Assembly: GCA_002440825.1 (NCBI GenBank)
Contig: DJVH01000123.1
Coordinates: forward strand, 1-59,231
Reading direction: 5' to 3'
DNA length: 59,231 nt
Origin: Bacteriovoracaceae bacterium UBA6261
Lineage (GTDB): Bacteria; Bdellovibrionota; Bacteriovoracia; Bacteriovoracales; Bacteriovoracaceae
Shown: positions 52,188-59,231 of the stretch, in pieces
How positions within the stretch are numbered: position 1 is the stretch's first letter
How the letters are laid out: each line of letters opens with the position of its first letter
The notes under the pieces: generated by a model
Database searches by the model: none
The model's input: only the letters and a program-made list of their open reading frames with translations
What the model was told of the DNA's origin: nothing
Made by a program: the position numbers and the translations under genes

Positions 52188-53515
52188 TACAAGTCGTATT
52201 TTAGCAGGCGGCACTCCAGACTTCCGTTATAGAAAGTGTGGCGTTTGTTGGTCCCAAGCGAAATGGCCTTTCTGAGAAGCGGATTTGACGTGAACACGTA
52301 TGCTCTGAATCCCTTAAAGTTCTGTTTCAGGTTTTCGCCGTAAGCATGATAAAGCGATTTTAACTGTTCTTCGTCGCCCATACGCTCTCCGTAAGGAGGA
52401 TTGGCAATGACTATTCCAGGTGGCTCGTCCATCGGAGTAATTTTCGTGGCGTCTCTTTTGTTGAGAGTGACGATCTGCTGATCGATCATCGCATTGTGAA
52501 GATGCAGTCTCGTGGTTTCAAGTGCGCGTTCGGTAATGTCGAAACCAAAAAATTGTCTCGTCTGCAATTCGTTCAGAGCTGCAAGAGAGTGGTTATAGAT
52601 GGCCTGGGCGCGTTCATTGAAAAGTCTTTCAGATTTTTTATCTGACATAAACCAGGGGTGCTTCAAAAAATCGAACACCGGAACTTTCTTTTCAATATAC
52701 TGTCTGATTTTAAGATAAGTCGGCGCAACTTTTGCTCTAATGAGAATGCCTTCAATCAGAAATGTTCCCGTCCCGCACATCGTATCTGTGAAAATATCTT
52801 TTTCAGGATCAAAATCAGTTGTCATGATAATGGCTGCCGCCAGGTTTTCGCGCAGTGGAGCCTTGAGCGATTCTTCTCTGTATCCTCTGTTTGAAAGAGG
52901 ATCGCCGCACATGTCGACCAGAATTCTGGCATTGAAAAGATCAGTGCCCGGTTTTCTTTCTACTCTTAGAAGGAAAGTAATGTCCGGTCTGCCGGTATCC
53001 ACTGAAGGACGCTCGCCGAATTTCTCTCTGAAATTGTCGACGATTGCATCTTTCAGCAATTGAGAAAAAATCATTGAGTTGTTGAAATGTTCTTTAGTGT
53101 CGCGGTCAAAAAGTGTGTTGATTTTAAAAGTCTGATGAACAGAAAAAACTTTGTCCCACCATTTTTCTTTGGCGCGCGCATAGAGATCTTTTTCATTGGC
53201 AATGGTGTAAACCTGAATTTCTTTAAAAACTCTGGAAGCGACTCGTGAGTTGAGAAGAACGTCGATGGCTTCTTCCGTTTCAGCTTTAAAAGCTACGCCG
53301 CCTTTTTCCACTTCAATTCTGGAAATACCAAGATCGCGGATCTCTTTTTCAAGAAGAGGTTCAACTTCCCGCGGACAGGAAGCAAAGAATGTTGCTTGAT
53401 CAAATTCTTTTGTTCCGTCGGCGTTGATTTTAGCTTTGGGAGTGCTTTTTACATCGCTGAACTTTTTGGGCTCTGGTCTTCTTCTGTCGTCTTTTTTGTA
53501 AGGCTGCTTTGCCAT
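52184..53515 (-). CDS. RlmL-like THUMP-domain rRNA methyltransferase
   Basis: This 443-residue protein has a lysine-rich N-terminal extension, a THUMP domain (about 45-170: FFASCPREVEPLLEKEI), and a Rossmann methylase core with FTDTMCGTGTFLIEG, FGFDITERALE and the catalytic NPPY in IVIANPPYGERMG. It matches the RlmL half of E. coli RlmKL (m2G2445 of 23S rRNA). The RlmK-like part is a separate gene at 13397-14248. It overlaps the chemoreceptor by 4 bases and sits 9 bases after the kinase-like gene. Confidence 0.88.
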   Translation of the reverse strand: MAKQPYKKDDRRRPEPKKFSDVKSTPKAKINADGTKEFDQATFFASCPREVEPLLEKEIRDLGISRIEVEKGGVAFKAETEEAIDVLLNSRVASRVFKEIQVYTIANEKDLYARAKEKWWDKVFSVHQTFKINTLFDRDTKEHFNNSMIFSQLLKDAIVDNFREKFGERPSVDTGRPDITFLLRVERKPGTDLFNARILVDMCGDPLSNRGYREESLKAPLRENLAAAIIMTTDFDPEKDIFTDTMCGTGTFLIEGILIRAKVAPTYLKIRQYIEKKVPVFDFLKHPWFMSDKKSERLFNERAQAIYNHSLAALNELQTRQFFGFDITERALETTRLHLHNAMIDQQIVTLNKRDATKITPMDEPPGIVIANPPYGERMGDEEQLKSLYHAYGENLKQNFKGFRAYVFTSNPLLRKAISLGTNKRHTFYNGSLECRLLKYDLY

Positions 53516-53524
53516 CGTGTTTTC

Positions 53525-54472
53525 CTATTTTTCCATTTGTCTCATGAGATGATAATCGCGCGCGCGAACGATAAGATCGCGATAAGAATTTTCCATCATC
53601 GGATTTAAATTTCTTTCTTTGAATCGTTTGATTCTCCAGAGAGAAATCGACATCAATCCAAGGATGATGGAATCATCCAGATGTTTTTTTTCTTCAGCGC
53701 TGAGTGGGCGGATTGATTCATATCCTGCCAGATAAGATTTGACCAGCGGTGAGATGATCCGGCCTTTTTCCAGGCAGGTCCCCGAAAGAGAAATGCCCAG
53801 GTCTAAAATATACTCGCCAATCCCGGCCTGCTCAAAATCCAGAACGGTGCTCAGTTGGTTGTTGTCGAATAAAGTATTGTCGTAATAGAGATCGCCGTGA
53901 ATGATGCCCTTTTCAAAATTTACCGAGAGGAATTGTTCCAGTTTGTCCGGGAAAAAAAAGTTAAAGGCTTCGCGATAATCCTCAGGGCAGGCAGAAGAAA
54001 AAACATAGTCGCGGATTTCTTTAGGACCATAGCCGACGGCTTCATGAGGGCGGAGCTTTTGCATTTCCACTGGATCATGAGAAAGGGAGTGAAGCCGGGC
54101 GAGGGCCGCACCAACTTCTCTGCAGGTAAAATCCGATGGTCCCGGAGGTATGCCAGGAACGAAAGGATATAGAACACCGAAATATTTTCCGTACGTATAA
54201 ACCAGACTGCCATTCATTAAAGAAATGGGCTTGAGCGAGAAAGGGTAGCCTCGCTGGTGAAGATAAAAAAGAATTTGCTGCTCATCTGCAAGCTGTAGTT
54301 GATTTTTATCATTGGATATTTTTAATAGCACCGTTTCAGATTTCAGATCCACTCTGTAGTTTGAATTCGAGATCCCCAGAGAGAGCGGAGTCAGTTGATT
54401 GACAGAATTCTTACCATAAAGCGAAAGAATCTCTTCGGCTTCTTCGGGAGTTATTTGTGTATAGCTTGCCAT
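53525..54472 (-). CDS. Homoserine kinase type II-like phosphotransferase (APH fold)
   Basis: This 315-residue protein has the aminoglycoside phosphotransferase fold with N-terminal LSLGISNSNYRVDL, HGDLYYDNTLF as the catalytic loop (Brenner motif HGDLxxxN) and VLDFEQAG for metal binding. The best fit is the ThrB2-type homoserine kinase, which makes O-phosphohomoserine. A choline kinase-like role is possible. It begins an operon with the RlmL-like gene on the minus strand and has a 90-base gap to ahcY. Confidence 0.75.
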   Translation of the reverse strand: MASYTQITPEEAEEILSLYGKNSVNQLTPLSLGISNSNYRVDLKSETVLLKISNDKNQLQLADEQQILFYLHQRGYPFSLKPISLMNGSLVYTYGKYFGVLYPFVPGIPPGPSDFTCREVGAALARLHSLSHDPVEMQKLRPHEAVGYGPKEIRDYVFSSACPEDYREAFNFFFPDKLEQFLSVNFEKGIIHGDLYYDNTLFDNNQLSTVLDFEQAGIGEYILDLGISLSGTCLEKGRIISPLVKSYLAGYESIRPLSAEEKKHLDDSIILGLMSISLWRIKRFKERNLNPMMENSYRDLIVRARDYHLMRQMEK

Positions 54473-54483
54473 TGTTAATTACC

Positions 54484-54512
54484 TTGTCCCTCTCGGTAGA
54501 GAATGCTATATA
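54484..54512 (+). promoter_or_regulatory. Probable sigma-70 promoter of ahcY
   Basis: TTGTCC (54484-54489), a 17-base spacer and TATATA (54507-54512) lie 50 bases before the ahcY ATG. Both boxes are near consensus. No riboswitch structure was evident in the remaining leader. Confidence 0.6.
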
Positions 54513-54562
54513 TTAGACCTGATTTATTTTATAGCAAAATCGTTAAACCACTAGGGGGAAAA

Positions 54563-55858
54563 ATGGCCTTTACGGATTACAAAGTCAAAGATATGTCGCT
54601 CGCTGATTGGGGACGCAAAGAAATTCAAATCGCTGAAAGCGAAATGCCAGGTCTTATGGCGCTTAGAGCAGAGTACGGCAAAACAAAACCTCTTAAAGGT
54701 GCGAAGATTGCCGGATGTCTTCACATGACTATCCAGACTGCAGTTCTTATCGAGACTCTTGTAGAGCTTGGTGCAGAAGTTCGTTGGTCATCATGCAATA
54801 TTTTCTCAACTCAAGATCAAGCTGCTGCGGCCATTGCTGCTGCCGGCATTCCTGTTTTTGCATGGAAAGGAATGAACGAAAAAGAATTCGACTGGTGTAT
54901 TGAACAAACTCTTAAGTGGCCTGACGGATCGGGACTAAACATGATTCTCGATGACGGTGGTGACTTAACTGTTATGGTTCACCAAAAATATCCTGAACTG
55001 ATCAAAAACATCCGCGGTCTTTCTGAAGAAACGACAACAGGTGTACACCGTCTATACGACATGATGAAAAAAGGCGAACTCAAAATGCCTGCTATCAACG
55101 TCAACGACTCAACAACTAAATCAAAATTCGATAACCTTTACGGATGCCGCGAATCACTTGTTGACTCTGTAAAAAGAGCAACTGACGTTATGGTCGCTGG
55201 TAAAGTTTGTGTTGTTGCTGGTTACGGTGACGTAGGTAAAGGTTCAGCTGGTTCATTCCGTGGATTGGGTGGACGAGTTATCATCACTGAAATCGATCCT
55301 ATCTGTGCTCTTCAGGCAGCTATGGAAGGATACCAGGTCATGACGATGGATGAAGCTGCAAAACTTGGCGACATCTTCGTTACAGCAACTGGTTGCCGCG
55401 ACGTTATCACTGGCAAACACCTTGAGATGATGAAAGACGGAGCAATCGTTGCAAACATCGGTCACTTCGACCTTGAAATCGAAGTTGCTTACCTCAACAA
55501 AAATGCTAAAAAAGTAAACATCAAGCCACAAGTAGATCAATTCATTCTTCCATCAGGAAAGAAATTAATCGTTCTTGCTGAAGGCCGTCTGGTTAACCTT
55601 GGCTGTGGAACAGGTCACCCTTCATTCGTAATGTCGAACTCGTTCACAAACCAGGTTATGGCGCAAATTGAACTTTGGATTAACCATAAAAATTATGAAA
55701 ACAAAGTTTACGTTCTTCCTAAGCACCTTGATGAGAAAGTCGCTCGTCTTCACCTTGAGAAAATCGGCGTGAAGCTAGATACTCTAACTTCTTCTCAAGC
55801 TGAATACCTTGGGATTAAGCCAGAAGGCCCATACAAACCAGACCACTACAGATACTAA
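54563..55858 (+). CDS. ahcY: Adenosylhomocysteinase
   Basis: This 431-residue enzyme hydrolyses S-adenosylhomocysteine to adenosine and homocysteine. The signature is complete: KIAGCLHMTIQTAVLIETL, SSCNIFSTQDQAAAAIAAAG, the NAD-binding GYGDVGKGSAGSFRGLGGRV, LPKHLDEKVARLHL, and C-terminal EGPYKPDHYRY. The ATG at 54563 is preceded by GGGGGA; a start at 54503 is not supported. rpiB follows 7 bases on. By removing the product inhibitor of methyltransferases, it fits a genome with many rRNA methylases. Confidence 0.97.
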   Translation: MAFTDYKVKDMSLADWGRKEIQIAESEMPGLMALRAEYGKTKPLKGAKIAGCLHMTIQTAVLIETLVELGAEVRWSSCNIFSTQDQAAAAIAAAGIPVFAWKGMNEKEFDWCIEQTLKWPDGSGLNMILDDGGDLTVMVHQKYPELIKNIRGLSEETTTGVHRLYDMMKKGELKMPAINVNDSTTKSKFDNLYGCRESLVDSVKRATDVMVAGKVCVVAGYGDVGKGSAGSFRGLGGRVIITEIDPICALQAAMEGYQVMTMDEAAKLGDIFVTATGCRDVITGKHLEMMKDGAIVANIGHFDLEIEVAYLNKNAKKVNIKPQVDQFILPSGKKLIVLAEGRLVNLGCGTGHPSFVMSNSFTNQVMAQIELWINHKNYENKVYVLPKHLDEKVARLHLEKIGVKLDTLTSSQAEYLGIKPEGPYKPDHYRY

Positions 55859-55865
55859 AAACGTT

Positions 55866-56309
55866 ATGAAAAAAATTGTCATTGGTTCAGACCATGCAGC
55901 TTTTGAAATGAAGGAAGCCTTAAAAGGCTTCCTTCAATCAAAAAATTTAGAACTCATCGACGTGGGCACTTACTCCCTTGACCGCGCTGATTATCCTGAT
56001 TACGCCAAGAAGCTGTGTCACGAAGTCATTCACCAGAATCTTGAAGGCATTCTTATCTGTGGATCTGGCATCGGAGTTTCGATGGCCGCCAACAGATTTA
56101 AAGGCATCAGAGCAGCTCTTTGTCGAAGCCCGCATGACGCTGAAATGTCCCGCAAGCACAACAATGCCAATGTCATTTGCCTTGGCTCCCGATTCAACAC
56201 TCAAAAAGAAATCGAAGCGATTCTTGAATCGTGGTTCACCCACACATTTGAAGGTGGCAGACACAGTGAACGTCTTGCTAAATTTGAAAACAGTGGAGAA
56301 GAGTGTTGA
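55866..56309 (+). CDS. rpiB: Ribose-5-phosphate isomerase B
   Basis: This 147-residue enzyme converts ribulose-5-phosphate to ribose-5-phosphate. The LacAB/RpiB pattern is clear: IVIGSDHAAFEMKEAL, DRADYPDYAKKLCHEV, GILICGSGIGVSMAANRFKGIRAALCRSPHDAEMSRKHNNANVICLGSR with the catalytic cysteine. The ATG at 55866 lies just after ahcY. The next gene starts within its stop codon, making a three-gene operon. Confidence 0.95.
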   Translation: MKKIVIGSDHAAFEMKEALKGFLQSKNLELIDVGTYSLDRADYPDYAKKLCHEVIHQNLEGILICGSGIGVSMAANRFKGIRAALCRSPHDAEMSRKHNNANVICLGSRFNTQKEIEAILESWFTHTFEGGRHSERLAKFENSGEEC

Positions 56310-56998
56310 AAGAAGTTCTGGGAAAATTATTAATCTTTGAAAGAATCATGTATCCGTTGCTGGCCGTATTTCTCGGTCTGGCCATTTACGTTTCTCATAA
56401 TGACATCGCTCACTTTGAATCGCAAATGGCCGCAGACGACGGTTTCTTTCAATGGATGATTTTCTCGACATTGGTTTTTGCTGCGATCATGTGTTTTTAT
56501 CGTGCCAATATTTTAAAACCTTTCCGCGGTGGAGTTTTTGCCACTTGTCTTATTATTGCCGGAATTGTTTTTCTTTGCTTTGCCTTTGATGAAATCTCCT
56601 GGGGACAACGCATATTTAACTTTGAATCGACTCCCTTTTTTGCTTCTCACAACACCCGACAACAGATGAACGTTCACCATCTGGTCATCTGGGGATTTCA
56701 TTTAAACAATATCGTTTTCACTGTCGCAATCAAGATCCTGGCGACACTTTATTTTATTGTTCTTCCTTTCTTTTACACTAAACTTGAAAAAATCCGTGCT
56801 GTTGTGAATCGCTTTGCGATTCCTCTTCCGCGCTATACTCAAACCGGCGCCTACGTGATTCTGGCGGGACTTGTGAGCTTGATTCCCTCTGATCTTCGCT
56901 ATGTCATTTTCGAATTCGGCTTTTACTGGATTCTGGTTCTGATGATGTACAATCCGCTCAATGATGAAGTGTTTTCGCGCATATCACTTGTTCGATAA
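56303..56998 (+). CDS. Multi-pass membrane protein with AFDEISWGQRI motif
   Basis: This 231-residue protein has six to seven predicted membrane helices. A conserved motif FAFDEISWGQRIFNFESTPFF follows helix 3, and N-Q-Q-M-N-V-HHLVIWGFH is also conserved in this kind of bacterial membrane protein. The start is GTG at 56303 (GGAG upstream), overlapping the rpiB stop; ATG at 56348 is possible. The end overlaps the SGNH-like gene on the other strand by 15 bases. Function is unknown. Confidence 0.75.
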   Translation: MLKEVLGKLLIFERIMYPLLAVFLGLAIYVSHNDIAHFESQMAADDGFFQWMIFSTLVFAAIMCFYRANILKPFRGGVFATCLIIAGIVFLCFAFDEISWGQRIFNFESTPFFASHNTRQQMNVHHLVIWGFHLNNIVFTVAIKILATLYFIVLPFFYTKLEKIRAVVNRFAIPLPRYTQTGAYVILAGLVSLIPSDLRYVIFEFGFYWILVLMMYNPLNDEVFSRISLVR

Positions 56999-58003
56999 CG
57001 TTAACTTCAACTTTGCATTCAACATTTCTGAATAATTTAAATGCGCCTGTGCACTTTGATGGTATTCACCTGCAATAATTGGCAGAGGCTTGATCTCTTC
57101 TTTACTGAACACAACCATTTCAATTTTTTCTTTTTCCAGTTCCTGTCTTAAATCCTGCAGGTGTCTGGCCGCTTGTCGGGCCGTATAGGCCGGATTAAAG
57201 GAAACGATAAATCTGTTTTCTGGTGATGTTTGCGCCAGATAATGTTTTTTGATTTCAGCGAGCACTTTAGCCGTGAGGACGATGTGTTCATGATTAATTC
57301 TGGGTAAATTGGGAAAAAGAATTTCATTATAAGGAAGTTTGTTTAAAAAAAGATAAAACCGGGCGAGCCAGTAATCTTCAAAAAAACCAGCGTAACGAAC
57401 TTTGCCCTCTTCGAGAATATAGCGGGGGGCCTGTTTACTCCAGGAAAGAAAGACTTTTGAGCCAATCACGCGGTCAAACAGATGGTGATGAAAATCGTAA
57501 ATCATTATTCCCTTTCTGTTTTTTTCCAGCAAGGGATCCAGCTTATAATTTTCCAGAAAATACAATAAACTGCTCGGCCCTTCTCCACCGAGACCCATAT
57601 TGATTACTTGTTTTGCCGGAAGCATTTGAGCAAAACGTGAGGGAAGTGTTTCTTCGTCCGCCACACCGACACCAAACATATTGGAATCCCCTGCAAGGAT
57701 AAGGTGCTCTTTTGCTGAAGCTGACGTTTGGGTTTTTCTAAAACCGAATTTCCCCGTGTGATAGACCGTGGAATAAATTTTTTTCTGGCTAGATAGAAAA
57801 ATCATCTGATCATAAACGACAGCGTCGTCATGAAAAACAAAAGGGTTGAAATGCAAATAATTCGGATCCGAGGGTGTATCGGGATACATAACAGTAACGG
57901 TTCTGCTTTTATCTTTATGAATAAAAGTATTTTTTTGAATAAGAGTTTTGGCGAAAGCGGGGAGCGAAAAAAACAGAATAAAAATTATTGCTGTTTTCAT
58001 CAT
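56984..58003 (-). CDS. Exported SGNH/GDSL-like protein
   Basis: This 339-residue protein has a signal peptide (MMKTAIIFILFFSLPAFA). The segment LILAGDSNMFGVGVADEETLPSRFAQ holds the GDS nucleophile block, followed by MGLGGEGPSSLLYFL and the late YHQSAQAHLNYSEML, where H-x-N-like residues could serve as the SGNH histidine. It would be a lipid, sugar-acetyl or ester hydrolase of the envelope. It follows the glycosyltransferase gene by 4 bases, suggesting a glycolipid or polymer job. Moderate certainty about the fold. Confidence 0.6.
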   Translation of the reverse strand: MMKTAIIFILFFSLPAFAKTLIQKNTFIHKDKSRTVTVMYPDTPSDPNYLHFNPFVFHDDAVVYDQMIFLSSQKKIYSTVYHTGKFGFRKTQTSASAKEHLILAGDSNMFGVGVADEETLPSRFAQMLPAKQVINMGLGGEGPSSLLYFLENYKLDPLLEKNRKGIMIYDFHHHLFDRVIGSKVFLSWSKQAPRYILEEGKVRYAGFFEDYWLARFYLFLNKLPYNEILFPNLPRINHEHIVLTAKVLAEIKKHYLAQTSPENRFIVSFNPAYTARQAARHLQDLRQELEKEKIEMVVFSKEEIKPLPIIAGEYHQSAQAHLNYSEMLNAKLKLTLSNK

Positions 58004-58007
58004 TCTT

Positions 58008-58736
58008 TTACAGCGATCCCAGCATCTTTTTTAAACGCAGTCTGAAAACTGCAAAAACAGCTTCGACAATAATCCCGCCGCCCATTTTTGACTGGCCGTC
58101 TCTGCGTTCGTAAAAAATGATCGGCACTTCTTTTATGCTCAGTCCTTTAACCCAGATTTTATAATTGAGTTCCAGCTGAAATGAGTATCCGTTGGAGATA
58201 ATGCGGTTGAAATCCAGCGACTGCAGCGCTGTTCTCTTAAAGCATTTAAAACCGCCAGTCGTATCAAAGACCGGAATGCCGGTAATTGCTCGTGTGTAAA
58301 TAGAAGCGCAGTAAGAGAGAAGAAGCCTTCTGAACGGCCAGTTGATGATTCTGATGCCGTCAATATAACGGGACCCGATAACGAGATCATTCGACTGAGC
58401 AGCTTCCAGAAGATCGGGAATTTGTTTTGGGTCGTGTGAAAAATCGCAGTCCATTTCGAAAACATATTCGAAACTTTTTTCCAGGGCCCATTTAAAGCCA
58501 GTAATGTACGCCGTTCCCAGACCCAGCTTTCCTCTGCGTTCAATCATATAAAGAGTTTTAAAATCATTTTGCAGGCGTTTTACGACCTGAGCTGTGCCAT
58601 CCGGTGATCCATCCTCGATGATCAAAATTGAAAGGGCAGGATAGAGCCCGAACAGAGTGGTGATCATTTTTTCAATATTGTCGATTTCGTTATAGGTCGG
58701 AATAATGACCAGTGTTTTTTCAAATGGCAGAGACAT
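58008..58736 (-). CDS. Polyprenol-phosphate mannosyl (hexosyl) transferase, DPM1-like
   Basis: This 242-residue GT2 protein has the dolichol-phosphate mannose synthase pattern: VIIPTYNEIDNIEKMI, IEDGSPDGTA, GLGTAYITGFKWAL, EMDCDFSHDPKQIP with the DxD-type motif, and TTGGFKCFKRTAL. No C-terminal membrane domain is present. It transfers a sugar from a nucleotide donor to a polyprenol phosphate at the inner membrane face. The SGNH-like gene follows at once. Confidence 0.9.
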   Translation of the reverse strand: MSLPFEKTLVIIPTYNEIDNIEKMITTLFGLYPALSILIIEDGSPDGTAQVVKRLQNDFKTLYMIERRGKLGLGTAYITGFKWALEKSFEYVFEMDCDFSHDPKQIPDLLEAAQSNDLVIGSRYIDGIRIINWPFRRLLLSYCASIYTRAITGIPVFDTTGGFKCFKRTALQSLDFNRIISNGYSFQLELNYKIWVKGLSIKEVPIIFYERRDGQSKMGGGIIVEAVFAVFRLRLKKMLGSL

Positions 58737-58805
58737 AAATTGATTCCATAATTTTAAATTTTAAAAATTGTATCATTTTGGAATCAAAAATGTCTCTTGA
58801 AAGTT

Positions 58806-59231
58806 TTAATTTCCGGCCGCAGTCGCCTGGGCCGGAGGATCGACTTGCAGAAGTCTTCTTCCTGAAAGCTGGTAACGAAGCGAGATAATTTCGAAAATCG
58901 GCTTATCCGCTTTTGAAACTTGCGCCGCTTGTCTTTCAGCTTTTTGAGCAAACTCCAGAATTTTTCCGGGAGTTGCGGCATTTTTCTGGTTAGGGTTCAA
59001 CTTGCCCAGAAAATCGTTAACGTCACTCTTCTTTTCCGGTTTCCGGCCCCCGATGCCAAGTCCGTTTCCACCGGAGAAATCGACGATATTGGATTTTTTG
59101 CCTGAATAAGATGAAAGATCAATGGCGGCCGGAGTACCGAGGCTCGCCACTTTTGTTTTTGCTTCGGCCATCGCACCTGCTGGAGGAGGATTGAGGGCCA
59201 TCAGTCTTGCGGCATTGCCCGGTATTCCTTG
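58806..59231 (-). CDS. Protein of unknown function, start beyond window
   Basis: The frame is open to the end of the window on the minus strand, so the N-terminus is missing. The visible part is Ala/Lys-rich with repeated glycine-rich stretches (GGNGLGIGGRKPEKKSDVNDFLGKLNPNQK), an IFEIISLRYQLSGRRLL segment and a Pro/Ala tail. It looks disordered for much of its length. An ATG at 59201 is in frame but need not be the start. No family is recognised. Confidence 0.6.
   Translation of the reverse strand, partial: QGIPGNAARLMALNPPPAGAMAEAKTKVASLGTPAAIDLSSYSGKKSNIVDFSGGNGLGIGGRKPEKKSDVNDFLGKLNPNQKNAATPGKILEFAQKAERQAAQVSKADKPIFEIISLRYQLSGRRLLQVDPPAQATAAGN

Noticed and set aside
54473..54562. A SAH or SAM riboswitch in front of ahcY.
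   Set aside because: The leader is only about 50 bases after the promoter and shows no stem pattern of the SAH riboswitch.

Overview
The window is chromosomal DNA of about 40% G+C from a Gram-negative bacterium. It carries about 60 genes in short operons on both strands, with no rRNA, tRNA, prophage or CRISPR. I see an unusually large number of small exported proteins with Sec or lipoprotein signals and no recognisable family, a secreted M14 carboxypeptidase, an HExxH protease, a lone OsmC-YcaO fusion gene, RCC1-repeat lipoprotein, and RelE/XRE toxin-antitoxin pairs. That mix fits the Bdellovibrionota (Bacteriovorax/Peredibacter-like predators or relatives). This placement is inferred from gene content and style and no marker gene proves it.

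Layout. 1-5.7 kb: end of glutamate dehydrogenase, small exported proteins, a FecR-type protein with a decayed partial copy of its 3' end, a thioesterase, a proline-rich microprotein and aspartate ammonia-lyase. This part is punctuated by a repeat family, including two identical 45-bp inverted copies, that lies just after stop codons. 5.8-8.6 kb: a stand-alone ComM/ChlI-like domain, an HEIGH metallopeptidase and a soluble histidine kinase. 8.6-14.2 kb: a minus-strand operon rRNA methylase - gpmI - pfkA, facing 2'-O- and RlmK-like methyltransferases. 14.3-20.7 kb: a 753-residue lipoprotein, small exported proteins, an acyl-CoA dehydrogenase and a PD-(D/E)XK-like protein.

20.8-29.8 kb is a run of eight consecutive genes of unknown function, seven of them exported and one an integral membrane protein. 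It includes a tandem paralogue pair of about 555 residues. 29.9-32.9 kb holds two homologous RelE-family/XRE toxin-antitoxin modules around an orphan third antitoxin and a luciferase-like oxidoreductase. Two of the three have a palindrome placed exactly in the spacer of a good promoter. 32.9-38.2 kb: a YaiI protein, a LysM/beta-barrel protein, an RCC1 lipoprotein, and an operon of DUF2249, a multi-pass heme-copper-oxidase/NnrS-like membrane protein, and a DUF59-DUF2249-DUF2249 fusion. A SufR-like cysteine-containing regulator is divergent from this operon, and together they look like a nitric-oxide or Fe-S stress module.

39-46 kb: a PSP1 protein, RbgA-type GTPase, OsmC-YcaO protein plus an adjacent radical SAM/SPASM-like enzyme, and a membrane-anchored pentaheme cytochrome c. 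46-54.5 kb: exported proteins, RlmF, a small HPF-like protein, the M14 carboxypeptidase, a chemoreceptor with a periplasmic heme-binding motif, RlmL and a homoserine-kinase-like enzyme. 54.5-59.2 kb: ahcY-rpiB-membrane protein operon, then a dolichol-phosphate-mannose-synthase-like glycosyltransferase with an SGNH-like exported protein, and a partial gene at the edge.

A theme is ribosome maturation: five predicted rRNA methyltransferases, RbgA, an HPF-like protein and YcaO lie within 45 kb. RlmK-like and RlmL-like functions are on separate genes. The parts most likely to hold something undescribed are the exported island at 20.8-29.8 kb, the DUF59/DUF2249 operon, the YcaO/radical SAM pair and the stop-codon-associated repeats.
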